From assembly GCF_008727775.1 (NCBI RefSeq), contig NZ_CP044232.1, positions 2,666,001 through 2,730,000 on the forward strand: 64,000 nt of DNA, in the 5' to 3' direction. Every line of letters starts with the position of its first letter. Position 1 is the stretch's first letter. Made by a program: the position numbers and the translations under genes. The stretch comes from Microbacterium lushaniae. Lineage in GTDB: Bacteria > Actinomycetota > Actinomycetes > Actinomycetales > Microbacteriaceae. Under the pieces are notes generated by a model. It saw only the letters and a program-made list of their open reading frames with translations, had not been told where the DNA came from and ran no database searches. This document shows positions 8,524 through 16,672 of the stretch, piece after piece.

Positions 8524-8599
8524 TGGAGCCACCTAAGGGAATCGAACCCTTGACCTATTCATTACGAGTGAATCGCTCTGCCGACTGAGCTAAGGTGGC
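8524..8599 (-). tRNA. tRNA-Thr (anticodon CGU)
   Basis: A full cloverleaf can be folded on the minus strand. The acceptor stem is GCCACCU/AGGUGGC, the anticodon stem AUUCA/UGAAU has loop CUCGUAA (anticodon CGU, reads ACG), and the T-arm contains UUCGAUU. The 3' CCA is encoded. A TAAGAT hexamer at 8635-8630 is a plausible -10 element. Confidence 0.95.
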
Positions 8600-8670
8600 G
8601 CGCGCCGCTTGCGCGATGCACGATCATCGATCTTACCTGCTCGCAGAGGCCCCCGCGAACACGCCGGACG

Positions 8671-10188
8671 TCACCGGCAGACCACATCCCCCTCCGGCGC
8701 GATGCCCTCCACCAGATACGCGTCGACGGTCTCGTCGACACACGCGTTGCCCTTCAAGTACCCCGTGTGCCCCTCCCCCACCCGCGTGACCAGGATGCCG
8801 GATGCCAGCTGACCGGCGAGCGACTCCGCCCAGGCGTACGGGGTGGCCGGGTCACCGGTCGTGCCGATCACGAGGATCGGATCAGCCCCTTCCGCGCTGA
8901 CCGGCTCGCGCGTGCCCGTCGGCTCGGCCGGCCAGAACGCGCACACGTCGGCGCCGAACCAGTAGTCGGCCGTCGTGGGCGCTCCCGCGCGGATGCGCTC
9001 TTCAGCGGCCTGCTCGGATCCGGAGGGCTCGACCGGGTAATCCATGCAGTTGTACGCGGTGAACGCCTCGGTGGAGTTGTCGAGGTACTCCCCGTCGACG
9101 CGACGGTTGTACGAATCGGCCGCCGTGAGGATCGTCGTCGGATCCCCGTCCTCCAAATCCGACAGCGCCACGCGCAGCCACGGCCACGTGCCGGGGATGT
9201 ACAGGGTCTGGATGATGCCGGTCATCAGCGTGTCGGCGCCCACCCGCCGGCCGTCGGCTGCCGGCACCGGAGTGCGGTCCACCCGCGCCAGCAGGGCGGC
9301 CAGATCGGCCAGCATGTCGTCCACTGTGCCGCCGTACGGGCAGTCCTCGCGCCCGGCGCAGTCGTCGAAGAACGCCCGCAGGCTCGCTTCGAACCCGACC
9401 GCCTGTGCGGCTCCGATCGCCGAGCCAGGGAGCGACGGGTCCATCGCCCCATCCAGCACCATGCGCCCGACCCGCTCGGGATACAGCTGTGCGTACTGCG
9501 CGCCGAGCGCCGTGCCCCACGAGTATCCGAGGTAGTTCAGCGAGTCATCGCCCAGGACGGCACGCAGGAGGTCGAGGTCGCGCGCCGCGCTCACGGTGGA
9601 GATGTAGGGCAGGAGGTCGCCGCTGTTCTCCTCGCAGGCGAGGGCGAAGGCCTCCGCCGACTCCGTGAGGCTCTCGTCCCACTCGGGCGTGCCGCGCCGG
9701 CCGTCGGGGATGCCGTAGAGGAATTCATCCATGCCGGCGTCGTCCAGGCACGTCACGGGTGTGGAGCGTCCCACCCCGCGCGGGTCGAATCCCACGAGGT
9801 CGTACGCGGCGGCCACCTCGGGGCTGGCCAGGGCGGATGCGCCGTCGCGCACGTAGTCGTACCCGCTGACGCCGGGTCCACCCGGATTGGTGAGGAGGGA
9901 GCCCACCGCCTCGTCGCCGGTCGCGCGCTGGCGGATGACCGCGAGTTCGAGGTCGCCCCCCGACGGGTCGTCCCAGTCCAGCGGAGCGCGCACGGTCGTG
10001 CAGTCGAAGGCATCGCCCTCGCACCGACTCCACTCCAGCTCCTGTCCGTAGTACGGCAGGAGGTCGGCCGACACGCCGCTGGTGTCAGGGGTGCGGGAGG
10101 GCATGGGGTCGGGGGCGAGGAAGCAGCCCGAGAGCACGGCGGCGACGGCGAGCGTGGCGACCAGCGCCAGCATCCGCGCGCGCCTCAC
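8671..10188 (-). CDS. Secreted alpha/beta hydrolase lipoprotein, tripeptidyl aminopeptidase-like (S33)
   Basis: A 505-residue lipoprotein. The signal peptide ends in the lipobox LSGC, giving lipidated Cys22, so it should be attached to the outer face of the membrane. The fold is alpha/beta hydrolase of the Streptomyces tripeptidyl aminopeptidase type. Visible are the oxyanion segment LLTNPGGPGVSGYD, FDPRGVGRSTPV, the nucleophile elbow GYSWGTALG, and a C-terminal TAP-like domain with GDPATPYAWAESLA and GEGHTGY carrying the likely catalytic Asp and His. Expected activity is removal of short N-terminal peptides from extracellular substrates. Its GTG start overlaps the stop of holB by 4 bp, an order common in related genomes, probably for expression rather than function. 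Confidence 0.88.
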   Translation of the reverse strand: MRRARMLALVATLAVAAVLSGCFLAPDPMPSRTPDTSGVSADLLPYYGQELEWSRCEGDAFDCTTVRAPLDWDDPSGGDLELAVIRQRATGDEAVGSLLTNPGGPGVSGYDYVRDGASALASPEVAAAYDLVGFDPRGVGRSTPVTCLDDAGMDEFLYGIPDGRRGTPEWDESLTESAEAFALACEENSGDLLPYISTVSAARDLDLLRAVLGDDSLNYLGYSWGTALGAQYAQLYPERVGRMVLDGAMDPSLPGSAIGAAQAVGFEASLRAFFDDCAGREDCPYGGTVDDMLADLAALLARVDRTPVPAADGRRVGADTLMTGIIQTLYIPGTWPWLRVALSDLEDGDPTTILTAADSYNRRVDGEYLDNSTEAFTAYNCMDYPVEPSGSEQAAEERIRAGAPTTADYWFGADVCAFWPAEPTGTREPVSAEGADPILVIGTTGDPATPYAWAESLAGQLASGILVTRVGEGHTGYLKGNACVDETVDAYLVEGIAPEGDVVCR

Positions 10189-11342
10189 GGCGTGGTCCCG
10201 GTGGCGACCGTGATGAGCATGCTCTCCAGCGCCAGCAGCGGCGCGACGTTCTGCTCGAGGTTGCGGCGGGTCTCGGCGATGCGGTCCAGGACGACGAGCG
10301 TGCGCTCGGGGGTCCAGTCGGAAGCGATCGCGCGCAGGTCTTGTTCGTACTCCCGGTTGATGAGGTCGGCGTCGCGCCCGAACTGGATCACCACGACGTC
10401 GCGGTACAGCGACTGCAGGTCGGTGAGCACCCGGTCGATGCCGTCGCGGAGGCTCCGCGTGGCGCGCCGCTTCTGGTCGTCCTCGAGCGCGCTCAGCTGG
10501 CCGCGCACGGCCGGCGGGACGGCGGCACCCGGCACGACGCCCAGGGTGCGCAGCAGCGCGGCGCGCTCCTCCTCGTCGCGCTGGGCCGTGAGCGCCTTCG
10601 CATCGTCGGTGGCGACGCGCACGACACTGCCGGCGACCTCCACCGCGTCGCTGATGCCCCGCACCCGCAGGACCGCCTCGACGGTCTCGGCACGGCGGGC
10701 CCGCGCGTCGGCGTCGGTGGCCAGACGCTGCGCCATCCCGATGTGACGCTGGGCGTGGCGCGCGGACTGCTCGGCGACGTCGAGGGGCACGCCCGTGCGC
10801 TGGGCGATCAGGGCGGCGACGTCGTCGACGTCGGGTTCGCGCAGGCGCAGCACGCGCACGCGGGAGCGGATCGTCGGCAGAAGGTCGGCGTCACTGGGTG
10901 CGCACAGCACCCACACGGTGTGCTCCGGGGGTTCCTCCAGGGCCTTGAGCAGCACGTTGGAGGTCCGCTCGGTCATCCGGTCGGCGTCTTCGACGACGAT
11001 CACCCGGTGACGGCTTAGCGACGGGGCGAAGTAGGCGCGTTCGACCAGGCGCCGGGCCTCGTCGATGCGGATGACGACCTGCTCGGTGCGCAGGGCCGTG
11101 AGATCGGGGTGCGTGCCGGCGAGCACCTGGTGCATGGCGGCGTCGTCACCGGGCTCGGCGATGAGCGCGGCGGCGAAGGCGCGCGCGAGCGTCGAGCGCC
11201 CCGAGCCGGGCGGGCCGACGATCAGCCACGCATGAGCGAGCATGGCGGGATCTTCGGCGGCGGCGCGCAGCGACCGCACGGCCTCTTCCTGGCCCCACAC
11301 CGCATCCCACGGAGCATCCACGGGGGCGGCGAGGGCGGACAT
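10185..11342 (-). CDS. holB: DNA polymerase III subunit delta'
   Basis: A 385-residue AAA+ clamp-loader subunit. It works with DnaX (also in this window) and HolA to load the sliding clamp. Visible are a Walker A motif (IVGPPGSGRSTLARAFAAA), sensor and box regions including IRIDEARRLVERAYFAPSLSRHRVIVVEDADRMTERTSN (split here: IRIDEARRLVE, then VVEDADRM), LLKALEEPPEHTVW and RSRVRVLRL. The internal ATG at 11342 (MSALAAP) is preferred to an in-frame start 24 bp upstream. A TAGGCT hexamer 7 nt before it suggests leaderless transcription. It follows tmk after 78 bp and overlaps the peptidase gene by 4 bp. Confidence 0.92.
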   Translation of the reverse strand: MSALAAPVDAPWDAVWGQEEAVRSLRAAAEDPAMLAHAWLIVGPPGSGRSTLARAFAAALIAEPGDDAAMHQVLAGTHPDLTALRTEQVVIRIDEARRLVERAYFAPSLSRHRVIVVEDADRMTERTSNVLLKALEEPPEHTVWVLCAPSDADLLPTIRSRVRVLRLREPDVDDVAALIAQRTGVPLDVAEQSARHAQRHIGMAQRLATDADARARRAETVEAVLRVRGISDAVEVAGSVVRVATDDAKALTAQRDEEERAALLRTLGVVPGAAVPPAVRGQLSALEDDQKRRATRSLRDGIDRVLTDLQSLYRDVVVIQFGRDADLINREYEQDLRAIASDWTPERTLVVLDRIAETRRNLEQNVAPLLALESMLITVATGTTP

Positions 11343-11349
11343 GCGCTCC

Positions 11350-11355
11350 AGCCTA
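11350..11355 (-). promoter_or_regulatory. Putative leaderless -10 element of holB
   Basis: TAGGCT on the minus strand, 7 nt before the ATG at 11342. The intervening GGAGCGC is too close to the start to be a normal ribosome-binding site. Confidence 0.45.
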
Positions 11356-11420
11356 TCCGCGCCCACCGACCCCGCTCTCGCGCTGCCCCCGGTCCCCGCC
11401 CGCTCTCGGCGGAACGAGGG

Positions 11421-12056
11421 TCAGGGCAGGAGGGCGGCGACTCGGTCGCGGATCGCGGCGGCGATCGACTCCGGCGCCAGGGCCGCGTCGATCACCAGGA
11501 AGCGGTCGGGCTCGGCTGCGGCGAGGCCCAGGAACCCGGCGCGGACGCGGGCGTGGAAGTCGTCGCGTTCGGCCTCGAGGCGGTCGAACGGCTTGGCGTC
11601 GCGGTCCAGCCGCGCCCGCGCCACCGCCGGGTCGAGGTCGAGCAGCACCGTGAGGTCGGGCAGCAGGCCGCCCGCCGCCCACATCGACAGGTCGCGGATC
11701 TCCCCCGCGTCCAGCACGCGCCCTGCACCCTGGTAGGCGACCGAGGAGTCGAGGTACCGGTCCTGGATGACCACGTCGCCGCGCTCGAGCGCGGGACGGA
11801 CGACGGTCGCGACGTGGTGCGACCGGTCAGCGGCGTACAGCAGCGCCTCGGCCCGCGGCGCGATGTCGCCGCGGTGGTGCAGCACGATGTCGCGGATGAG
11901 CACGCCCACGTCGGTGCCCCCGGGTTCGCGCGTGCGCACGACGGCACGACCGCGTTCGGTCAGCCACTGCTCGAGGAGGCGGGCCTGCGTGGTCTTGCCG
12001 GCCCCGTCGCCCCCCTCGAAGGTGAGGAACAGACCGGATGCTGCGGGCTGGGTCAC
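11421..12056 (-). CDS. tmk: dTMP kinase
   Basis: A 211-residue thymidylate kinase that phosphorylates dTMP to dTDP with ATP in the cytoplasm. Motifs are FEGGDGAGKTTQ (P-loop), the RTREPGGT segment that binds substrate and magnesium, LLYAADRSHHV and QDRYLDSSVAYQG. The length is normal. The GTG start overlaps the topA stop by 4 bp (GTGA), so it is translationally coupled to topA. holB follows after 78 bp. With thymidine kinase at 31.2 kb, the window encodes two successive steps from thymidine to dTDP. Confidence 0.95.
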   Translation of the reverse strand: MTQPAASGLFLTFEGGDGAGKTTQARLLEQWLTERGRAVVRTREPGGTDVGVLIRDIVLHHRGDIAPRAEALLYAADRSHHVATVVRPALERGDVVIQDRYLDSSVAYQGAGRVLDAGEIRDLSMWAAGGLLPDLTVLLDLDPAVARARLDRDAKPFDRLEAERDDFHARVRAGFLGLAAAEPDRFLVIDAALAPESIAAAIRDRVAALLP

Positions 12057-14761
12057 GACTTCTTCGCCGGCGCCTTCTTCTTCGCGGGGGCGCGCTTGGC
12101 CGCCGTGCGCTTGGGCGCGGGACCCTTCGCACGCTTGTCGGCGATCAGCTCGACGGCACGCTCGAAGGTGACGTCCATCGCGTTCTCGCCCTTGGGGATG
12201 GTCGCGTTGGTCTCGCCGTCGGTCACGTACGGACCGAAGCGTCCGTCGCGGAGGCGAATGGGCTTGCCGCTGGTCGGGTCGTTGTCGAACTCCTTGAGGG
12301 CGCTCGATGCGCGGCGCGCGCCGTACTTCGGCTCGGCGTACTTGGCCAGGGCTTCCTCGAGCGTGATGTCGAAGATCTGCTGCTCGTTGTCGAGCGACCG
12401 CGAGTCGGTGCCCTTCTTCAGGTACGGACCGAACCGCCCGTTCTGCGCGGTGATCTCCTCCCCCGATTCCGGGTCGGCACCCACGATGCGCGGCAGGGTG
12501 AGCAGCCGCAAGGCCGTGTCGAGGTCGATGGTCTCGACCGACATCGAGCGGAACAGCGACGCGGTACGGGGCTTGGGCGCCGCATCCTTCTTCGTGGTCT
12601 TCTTCTTGGGCGCCTCGGCGACTTCGCCGGTGGCTTCGTCGACGTTATCGGGGTCTTCGGGTTCGACCTCCTGGACGTACGGTCCGTACCGGCCGTCCTT
12701 GACCACGATCAACTTGCCGTTCTCCGGGTTCGCCCCCAGCACGCGGTCGCCGGCGACGGGCGCATCGATGAGTTCCTGCACCTTCTCGGGCGTCAGTTCG
12801 TCGGGGGCGAGATCGTCGGGGATGTTGACGATCCGGCGCGAATCCGGTTCGGCGGGGTCGGTCACCTCGAGGTACGGGCCGTACTTGCCGAAGCGCAGCG
12901 TCGCCGTGTCGGTGATGCGCGTGGAGTTGAGTTCGCGCGCATCGATCTCGCCGAGGTTGTCCACGACGTTCCGCAGACCCACCTGCTCGTCCGAGCCGAA
13001 GTAGAACGAGCGCAGCCATTCGGTGCGCTTCTGCTCGCCACGCGCGATCGCGTCGAGGTCGTCCTCCAACGCGGCGGTGAAGTCGTAGTCGACGAGGTCG
13101 GCGAAGTGCTCCTCGAGCAGGCGCACGACGCTGAAGGCCAGCCAGCTCGGCACGAGCGCCTGACCGCGCTTGGTGACGTACCCGCGATCGAGGATCACGT
13201 CGATGATGCTCGCGAACGTGGAGGGGCGTCCGATGCCCTTCTCCTCCAGCGCCTTGACCAGGCTCGCCTCCGTGTAGCGGGGCTTCGGCGAGGTGGCGTG
13301 GCCCTTGGGCTCGACGTCGCGCATGCGCAGGGTGTCGCCGACGGCGAGAGCGGGCAGGGACTGGTCCTCCGCCTTGTCGGCGTCGCCGCGCTTCTCGTCC
13401 CGTCCCTCCTCATAGGCCTCGAGGAACCCCTTGAAGGTGTACACGGTGCCGGATGCGGTGAACTCGGCCACCCGCTCGCCCGCGTCCACGCGCAGCGTGA
13501 CGGTCGTCGTCTCGTACTTCGCGTCGGACATCTGGCTGGCGACGGTGCGCTTCCACACCAGGTCGTACATGCGCTGCTCGTCGCGGTCCAGCTCGCCGGC
13601 CACCGACGCGGGCGTGCGGAACACCTCACCGGAGGGCCGGATGGCTTCGTGGGCTTCCTGGGCGTTCTTGGAGTTGTTGCGGTAGGTGCGCGGGTTCGGC
13701 GGCACCGCCCGGTCGCCGTACAGGGAGACCGCCTGCTGGCGGGCAGCCTTCACGGCCTGCGACGACAGTGCGGTCGAGTCGGTGCGCATATAGGTGATGT
13801 AGCCCTTTTCGTAGAGCCGCTGCGCGACGCTCATGGCGTGCTTGGCGCTCATCGAGAGCTTGCGTCCGGCCTCCTGCTGCAGCGTGGAGGTCGTGAACGC
13901 GGGCTTCGGGCTGCGGGTGCCGGGCTTGGCTTCGATGCCGGTCACGGATGCCTCACCCGCGGCCTCGATCGCGGCGGCGAGTTCACGCGCCTGCGTCTCG
14001 TCGAGGGCGACGACGGCCTTCTTCAGCGCGCCCCGGTCATCGAAGTCGGTGCCCCGCGCCAGCGGCGCGCCATCGACGCGCGCCAGGCGGGTCGTGAAGG
14101 CGGAGGCGTCACGGACGGCGGATGCCTCGACATCCCAGTACGACGCCGAGACGAACGCCATGCGCTCGCGCTCGCGGTCGACGACGAGGCGGGTGGCGGC
14201 GGACTGCACGCGGCCGGCGCTGAGCGCCGTGCCCTCGCGGCCCGAGCCGACCTTGCGCCACAGCACGGGGGAGACATCCCAGCCGTACAGGCGGTCGAGC
14301 ACGCGGCGGGTCTCCTGCGCGTCGACGAGCGAGGTGTCCAGCTCGCGCGTGTGCTGGACGGCGTCGCGGATGGCGTCCTTGGTGATCTCGTGGAAGACCA
14401 TGCGCTTGACGGGGACCTTCGGCTTGAGCACCTCCAGCAGGTGCCACGCGATGGCCTCGCCCTCGCGGTCACCATCGGTGGCGAGCAGGACCTCGTCGGC
14501 GTTCTTCAGGGCGCGCTTGAGTTCGGCGACCGTCTTGCTCTTGCGGTCGTTGACGACGTAGTACGGATCGAAGTCGTTGTCGATGTCGATCGAGTACTTC
14601 CCGTACGCCTCTTTCTTGTCCGCAGGGATGTCCTTCTTGCTCGCAAGATCGCGGATGTGGCCGACCGAGCTGAGCACCTCATAGTCGTCTCCGAGGTATC
14701 CCTGGATCGACCTCATCTTCGTCGGCGACTCGACGATGACGAGCTTTTTTCCGTGTGCCAC
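12053..14761 (-). CDS. topA: Type I DNA topoisomerase
   Basis: A 902-residue topoisomerase IA that relaxes negative supercoils. The N-terminal TOPRIM domain starts GKKLVIVESPTKMRSIQ and has the acidic DGDREGEAIAWHLL cluster. The catalytic tyrosine is about residue 324 in YITYMRTDSTAL. The C-terminal third carries several repeats of the type FGPYLK/GRYGPYV and ends in a lysine-rich tail (APAKKKAPAKKS), typical of actinobacterial TopA, which lacks zinc fingers. The GTG at 14761 is chosen because AAAGGA sits 6 nt upstream; the frame is open further up but that part is not TopA-like. The first 49 bp overlap the TadE-like gene. tmk follows with a 4-bp overlap. Confidence 0.95.
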   Translation of the reverse strand: MAHGKKLVIVESPTKMRSIQGYLGDDYEVLSSVGHIRDLASKKDIPADKKEAYGKYSIDIDNDFDPYYVVNDRKSKTVAELKRALKNADEVLLATDGDREGEAIAWHLLEVLKPKVPVKRMVFHEITKDAIRDAVQHTRELDTSLVDAQETRRVLDRLYGWDVSPVLWRKVGSGREGTALSAGRVQSAATRLVVDRERERMAFVSASYWDVEASAVRDASAFTTRLARVDGAPLARGTDFDDRGALKKAVVALDETQARELAAAIEAAGEASVTGIEAKPGTRSPKPAFTTSTLQQEAGRKLSMSAKHAMSVAQRLYEKGYITYMRTDSTALSSQAVKAARQQAVSLYGDRAVPPNPRTYRNNSKNAQEAHEAIRPSGEVFRTPASVAGELDRDEQRMYDLVWKRTVASQMSDAKYETTTVTLRVDAGERVAEFTASGTVYTFKGFLEAYEEGRDEKRGDADKAEDQSLPALAVGDTLRMRDVEPKGHATSPKPRYTEASLVKALEEKGIGRPSTFASIIDVILDRGYVTKRGQALVPSWLAFSVVRLLEEHFADLVDYDFTAALEDDLDAIARGEQKRTEWLRSFYFGSDEQVGLRNVVDNLGEIDARELNSTRITDTATLRFGKYGPYLEVTDPAEPDSRRIVNIPDDLAPDELTPEKVQELIDAPVAGDRVLGANPENGKLIVVKDGRYGPYVQEVEPEDPDNVDEATGEVAEAPKKKTTKKDAAPKPRTASLFRSMSVETIDLDTALRLLTLPRIVGADPESGEEITAQNGRFGPYLKKGTDSRSLDNEQQIFDITLEEALAKYAEPKYGARRASSALKEFDNDPTSGKPIRLRDGRFGPYVTDGETNATIPKGENAMDVTFERAVELIADKRAKGPAPKRTAAKRAPAKKKAPAKKS

Positions 14762-15138
14762 TGGGGTCCTTTCTCCGAAGCACACCATACACACGAGTTC
14801 CTGGGTGCAGCTCTGAGGTAGGGTGCCGGAGGTCCCGCGCGGGCCGTGGCCGACGCGGGCAGGACGCCCAGCGGTGCCGACACGGTGACCGTGGCCACGA
14901 GCCCGTCCAGATCGCACGCGACCACGGCTGCCCCGGCAGCGGCGGCGACCTCCCCTGCGCGCTCGCACGGGACTCCTGCGACCGCGCCGCTGGCGGCGTC
15001 CGCCGCCGCCAGGGCCGCCGCATCCGCCGCCGAAGCCACCTTCTGCCCGTGGACGGCGGCAGCGGAGACCGCGCACAGCGCCACCGTCAGCGTCGTCGCC
15101 GCCGCCACCAGCCCCACGGCCGTCGCCGTGCCGGGCAT
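14713..15138 (-). CDS. Rv3654c-type TadE-like protein (helicase/secretion neighbourhood)
   Basis: A 141-residue protein whose first 95 residues match the short TadE-like protein found last in actinobacterial tad operons. It has one N-terminal helix (TAVGLVAAATTLTVALCAVSAAAV), then [19 protein letters not shown], two cysteines and a ...TARAGPP end. Homologues usually stop about there. Here the frame stays open for about 40 more residues and overlaps the first 49 bp of topA, including its ribosome-binding site. The start ATG overlaps the upstream TadE stop by 1 bp (TGATG). Its role is probably a minor pilin or envelope component of the Tad pilus. The extra C-terminal tail may not be functional. 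Confidence 0.75.
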   Translation of the reverse strand: MPGTATAVGLVAAATTLTVALCAVSAAAVHGQKVASAADAAALAAADAASGAVAGVPCERAGEVAAAAGAAVVACDLDGLVATVTVSAPLGVLPASATARAGPPAPYLRAAPRNSCVWCASEKGPQWHTEKSSSSSSRRRR

Positions 15139-15482
15139 CAGAGGCCGCCGGCCAGTGCGCACGCCGTCGCGGCGGCCGGCGGCAGGCCCGGCAACCCGGA
15201 CGGGGCGCGCGCGGTGACGCACACCAGCTCACCCCGCGGCTCGATGTCGGCTGTGCCTCCGGCGGCGGCGACCACGGCCGTCGCGCGGTCGGGGCTCTCT
15301 CCACGCGCGACCAGGCGAGCGGCATCGGCGGCGGCGTCTTGGAGGCGCACCTGCCGCGCCCCCGCTCCCAGCGCTGCCACCCCGAAGACCACCACGAGGA
15401 GGACGGCGGGCAGTGCGACGGCGAATTCGGCCGTGGCCGACCCCCGCTCGCCCAGAAGCGAACGGGGGCGGCGAGCGCTCAT
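15138..15482 (-). CDS. TadE-like pilus protein
   Basis: A 114-residue protein with the TadE signature GERGSATAEFAVALPAVLLVVVFG: a prepilin-like glutamate at the start of the single helix (about residues 12-40). A small outer domain with two cysteines follows. TadE/F pseudopilins are thought to be inserted in or beneath the Flp pilus. The start overlaps the DUF4244 stop by 4 bp (ATGA) and the stop overlaps the next gene by 1 bp, so all three small genes are read as one unit. The family call is reliable. Whether it is processed cannot be judged, because no prepilin peptidase gene is visible. Confidence 0.85.
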   Translation of the reverse strand: MSARRPRSLLGERGSATAEFAVALPAVLLVVVFGVAALGAGARQVRLQDAAADAARLVARGESPDRATAVVAAAGGTADIEPRGELVCVTARAPSGLPGLPPAAATACALAGGL

Positions 15483-15739
15483 TCGACCGTCAGCGCACGG
15501 CGGACGAGATCGGTGAGGATGCCGCGCACCTCATCGGACCTCATGATGACCACGAGCAGTCCGGCGAAGGCCACCGCCGCCATCGTGGCGATGGCGTACT
15601 CCGCGGTGGCCGCGCCGGATTCGTCGGCGAACAGCATCCGCGCCCGCCGGCGGGTCAGCGGCGGTGGGGCGCCGGGTCCGGACGAGGGAGCGGGGTCGCG
15701 CGCGGGCGGCGACGCGGCGGGGAGGAGAGGCAGGGACAT
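15479..15739 (-). CDS. DUF4244 protein, Flp-type pilin candidate
   Basis: An 86-residue protein. A proline-rich N-terminus is followed by DESGAATAEYAIATMAAVAFAGLL, matching the DUF4244/Flp pilin core in which the glutamate of TAEYAI is the +5-type residue after the processing site. One helix follows, then a short basic tail. It is probably the major pilin of the neighbouring Tad system. The start at 15739 is chosen over an in-frame ATG 36 bp upstream because GAAAGGA lies 6 nt before it. The gene lies 42 bp after the F-type membrane protein gene. Confidence 0.8.
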   Translation of the reverse strand: MSLPLLPAASPPARDPAPSSGPGAPPPLTRRRARMLFADESGAATAEYAIATMAAVAFAGLLVVIMRSDEVRGILTDLVRRALTVE

Positions 15740-15781
15740 GGCGTTCCTTTCGTGGCGGATGGGTGTGGCGGGCACGAACGG

Positions 15782-16672
15782 TCAGAGGGTCAGGACGCCG
15801 GAGGAGAGGATGCTGAGCATCATCGGCGCGACCCCCAGAAGGAGGAAGGACGGCAGCGTGCACACCCCGAGCGGGAGCAGCAGCTGGGAGGACAGACGCG
15901 CGGCCCGGAGTCGCCCGTCGGTGCGGGCACGATGGCGCGCGAGCCACGCCGACGAGCGCAGCAGCTCCACCGCCGGAACCCCCGCCGCGCGCGAGAGGGC
16001 GAGCACCTCGTCGACGTCGGGGTCGGCCGCCCCGCTCGTGGCCTCGCGCACGAGCTCCCGAGCGCGATCGGTGGACGATCCGCCGGCCAGCGCGATCGCG
16101 GTGAGCTCGGCCGCCATCCCCGGGATGCCGGGGGCGGCAGCGGCGCGCCGCACGAGCGCGGCGTTCCAGCGATGGGCGAGCACCATGAGCGCGACTCCGG
16201 CGACCAGGCACGCGATGCCGAACGGCGTGGTGGCCAGCACGAGCGCGGTGTCGAAGCCGAGTGCGAGCCCGAGGAGGACGGCGACGAGCGGCAACCAGCC
16301 CAGGAGTCTTGCGGTGGAGGCGGGCTCGGCCAGCGCGACGCGGACGTCATCGGCCGTACGCTGCCCGTCACGCAGCGCCGCCGCCACGTCGCGCAGGCTC
16401 TCCGACAGCGGTGCCCCCACCGTCGTCGCCACCCGCCACGCCGCTGCGATCTCCTTCCACGTGCCGCCTTCGGCGGCGAGCGCGTCCGAGACGTCATCGC
16501 CACGAGCCACGGCGGTGCGCACCCGGGCGGCGACCGGATCGCCGCCGTCATCGAGGACGATCCACGCGCGCGAGGGAGCCAGGCCCGCCCGCAGCAGCAC
16601 GGCCAGGCGCAGCACGGTGTCGGCCGCGGCCGCCGCGTCGGGGTGGGCGGCCCTCCGACGCATCAGGCCCAT
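15782..16672 (-). CDS. Type II secretion system F family protein (TadB/TadC-like)
   Basis: A 296-residue inner-membrane platform protein of the Tad/Flp pilus. It has the T2SSF domain layout: an N-terminal cytoplasmic helical block (AADTVLRLAVLLRAGLAPSRAW), a central helix pair (LLGWLPLVAVLLGLALGF and FGIACLVAGVALMVLAHRW), a second cytoplasmic block with DPDVDEVLALSRAAGVPAVELLRSSA, and C-terminal helices (LLPLGVCTLPSFLLLGVAPMM). Many actinobacteria encode separate TadB and TadC proteins; here I see only one. The start at 16672 follows GAGGAG, and its first 10 bp overlap the end of tadA. Confidence 0.85.
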   Translation of the reverse strand: MGLMRRRAAHPDAAAAADTVLRLAVLLRAGLAPSRAWIVLDDGGDPVAARVRTAVARGDDVSDALAAEGGTWKEIAAAWRVATTVGAPLSESLRDVAAALRDGQRTADDVRVALAEPASTARLLGWLPLVAVLLGLALGFDTALVLATTPFGIACLVAGVALMVLAHRWNAALVRRAAAAPGIPGMAAELTAIALAGGSSTDRARELVREATSGAADPDVDEVLALSRAAGVPAVELLRSSAWLARHRARTDGRLRAARLSSQLLLPLGVCTLPSFLLLGVAPMMLSILSSGVLTL

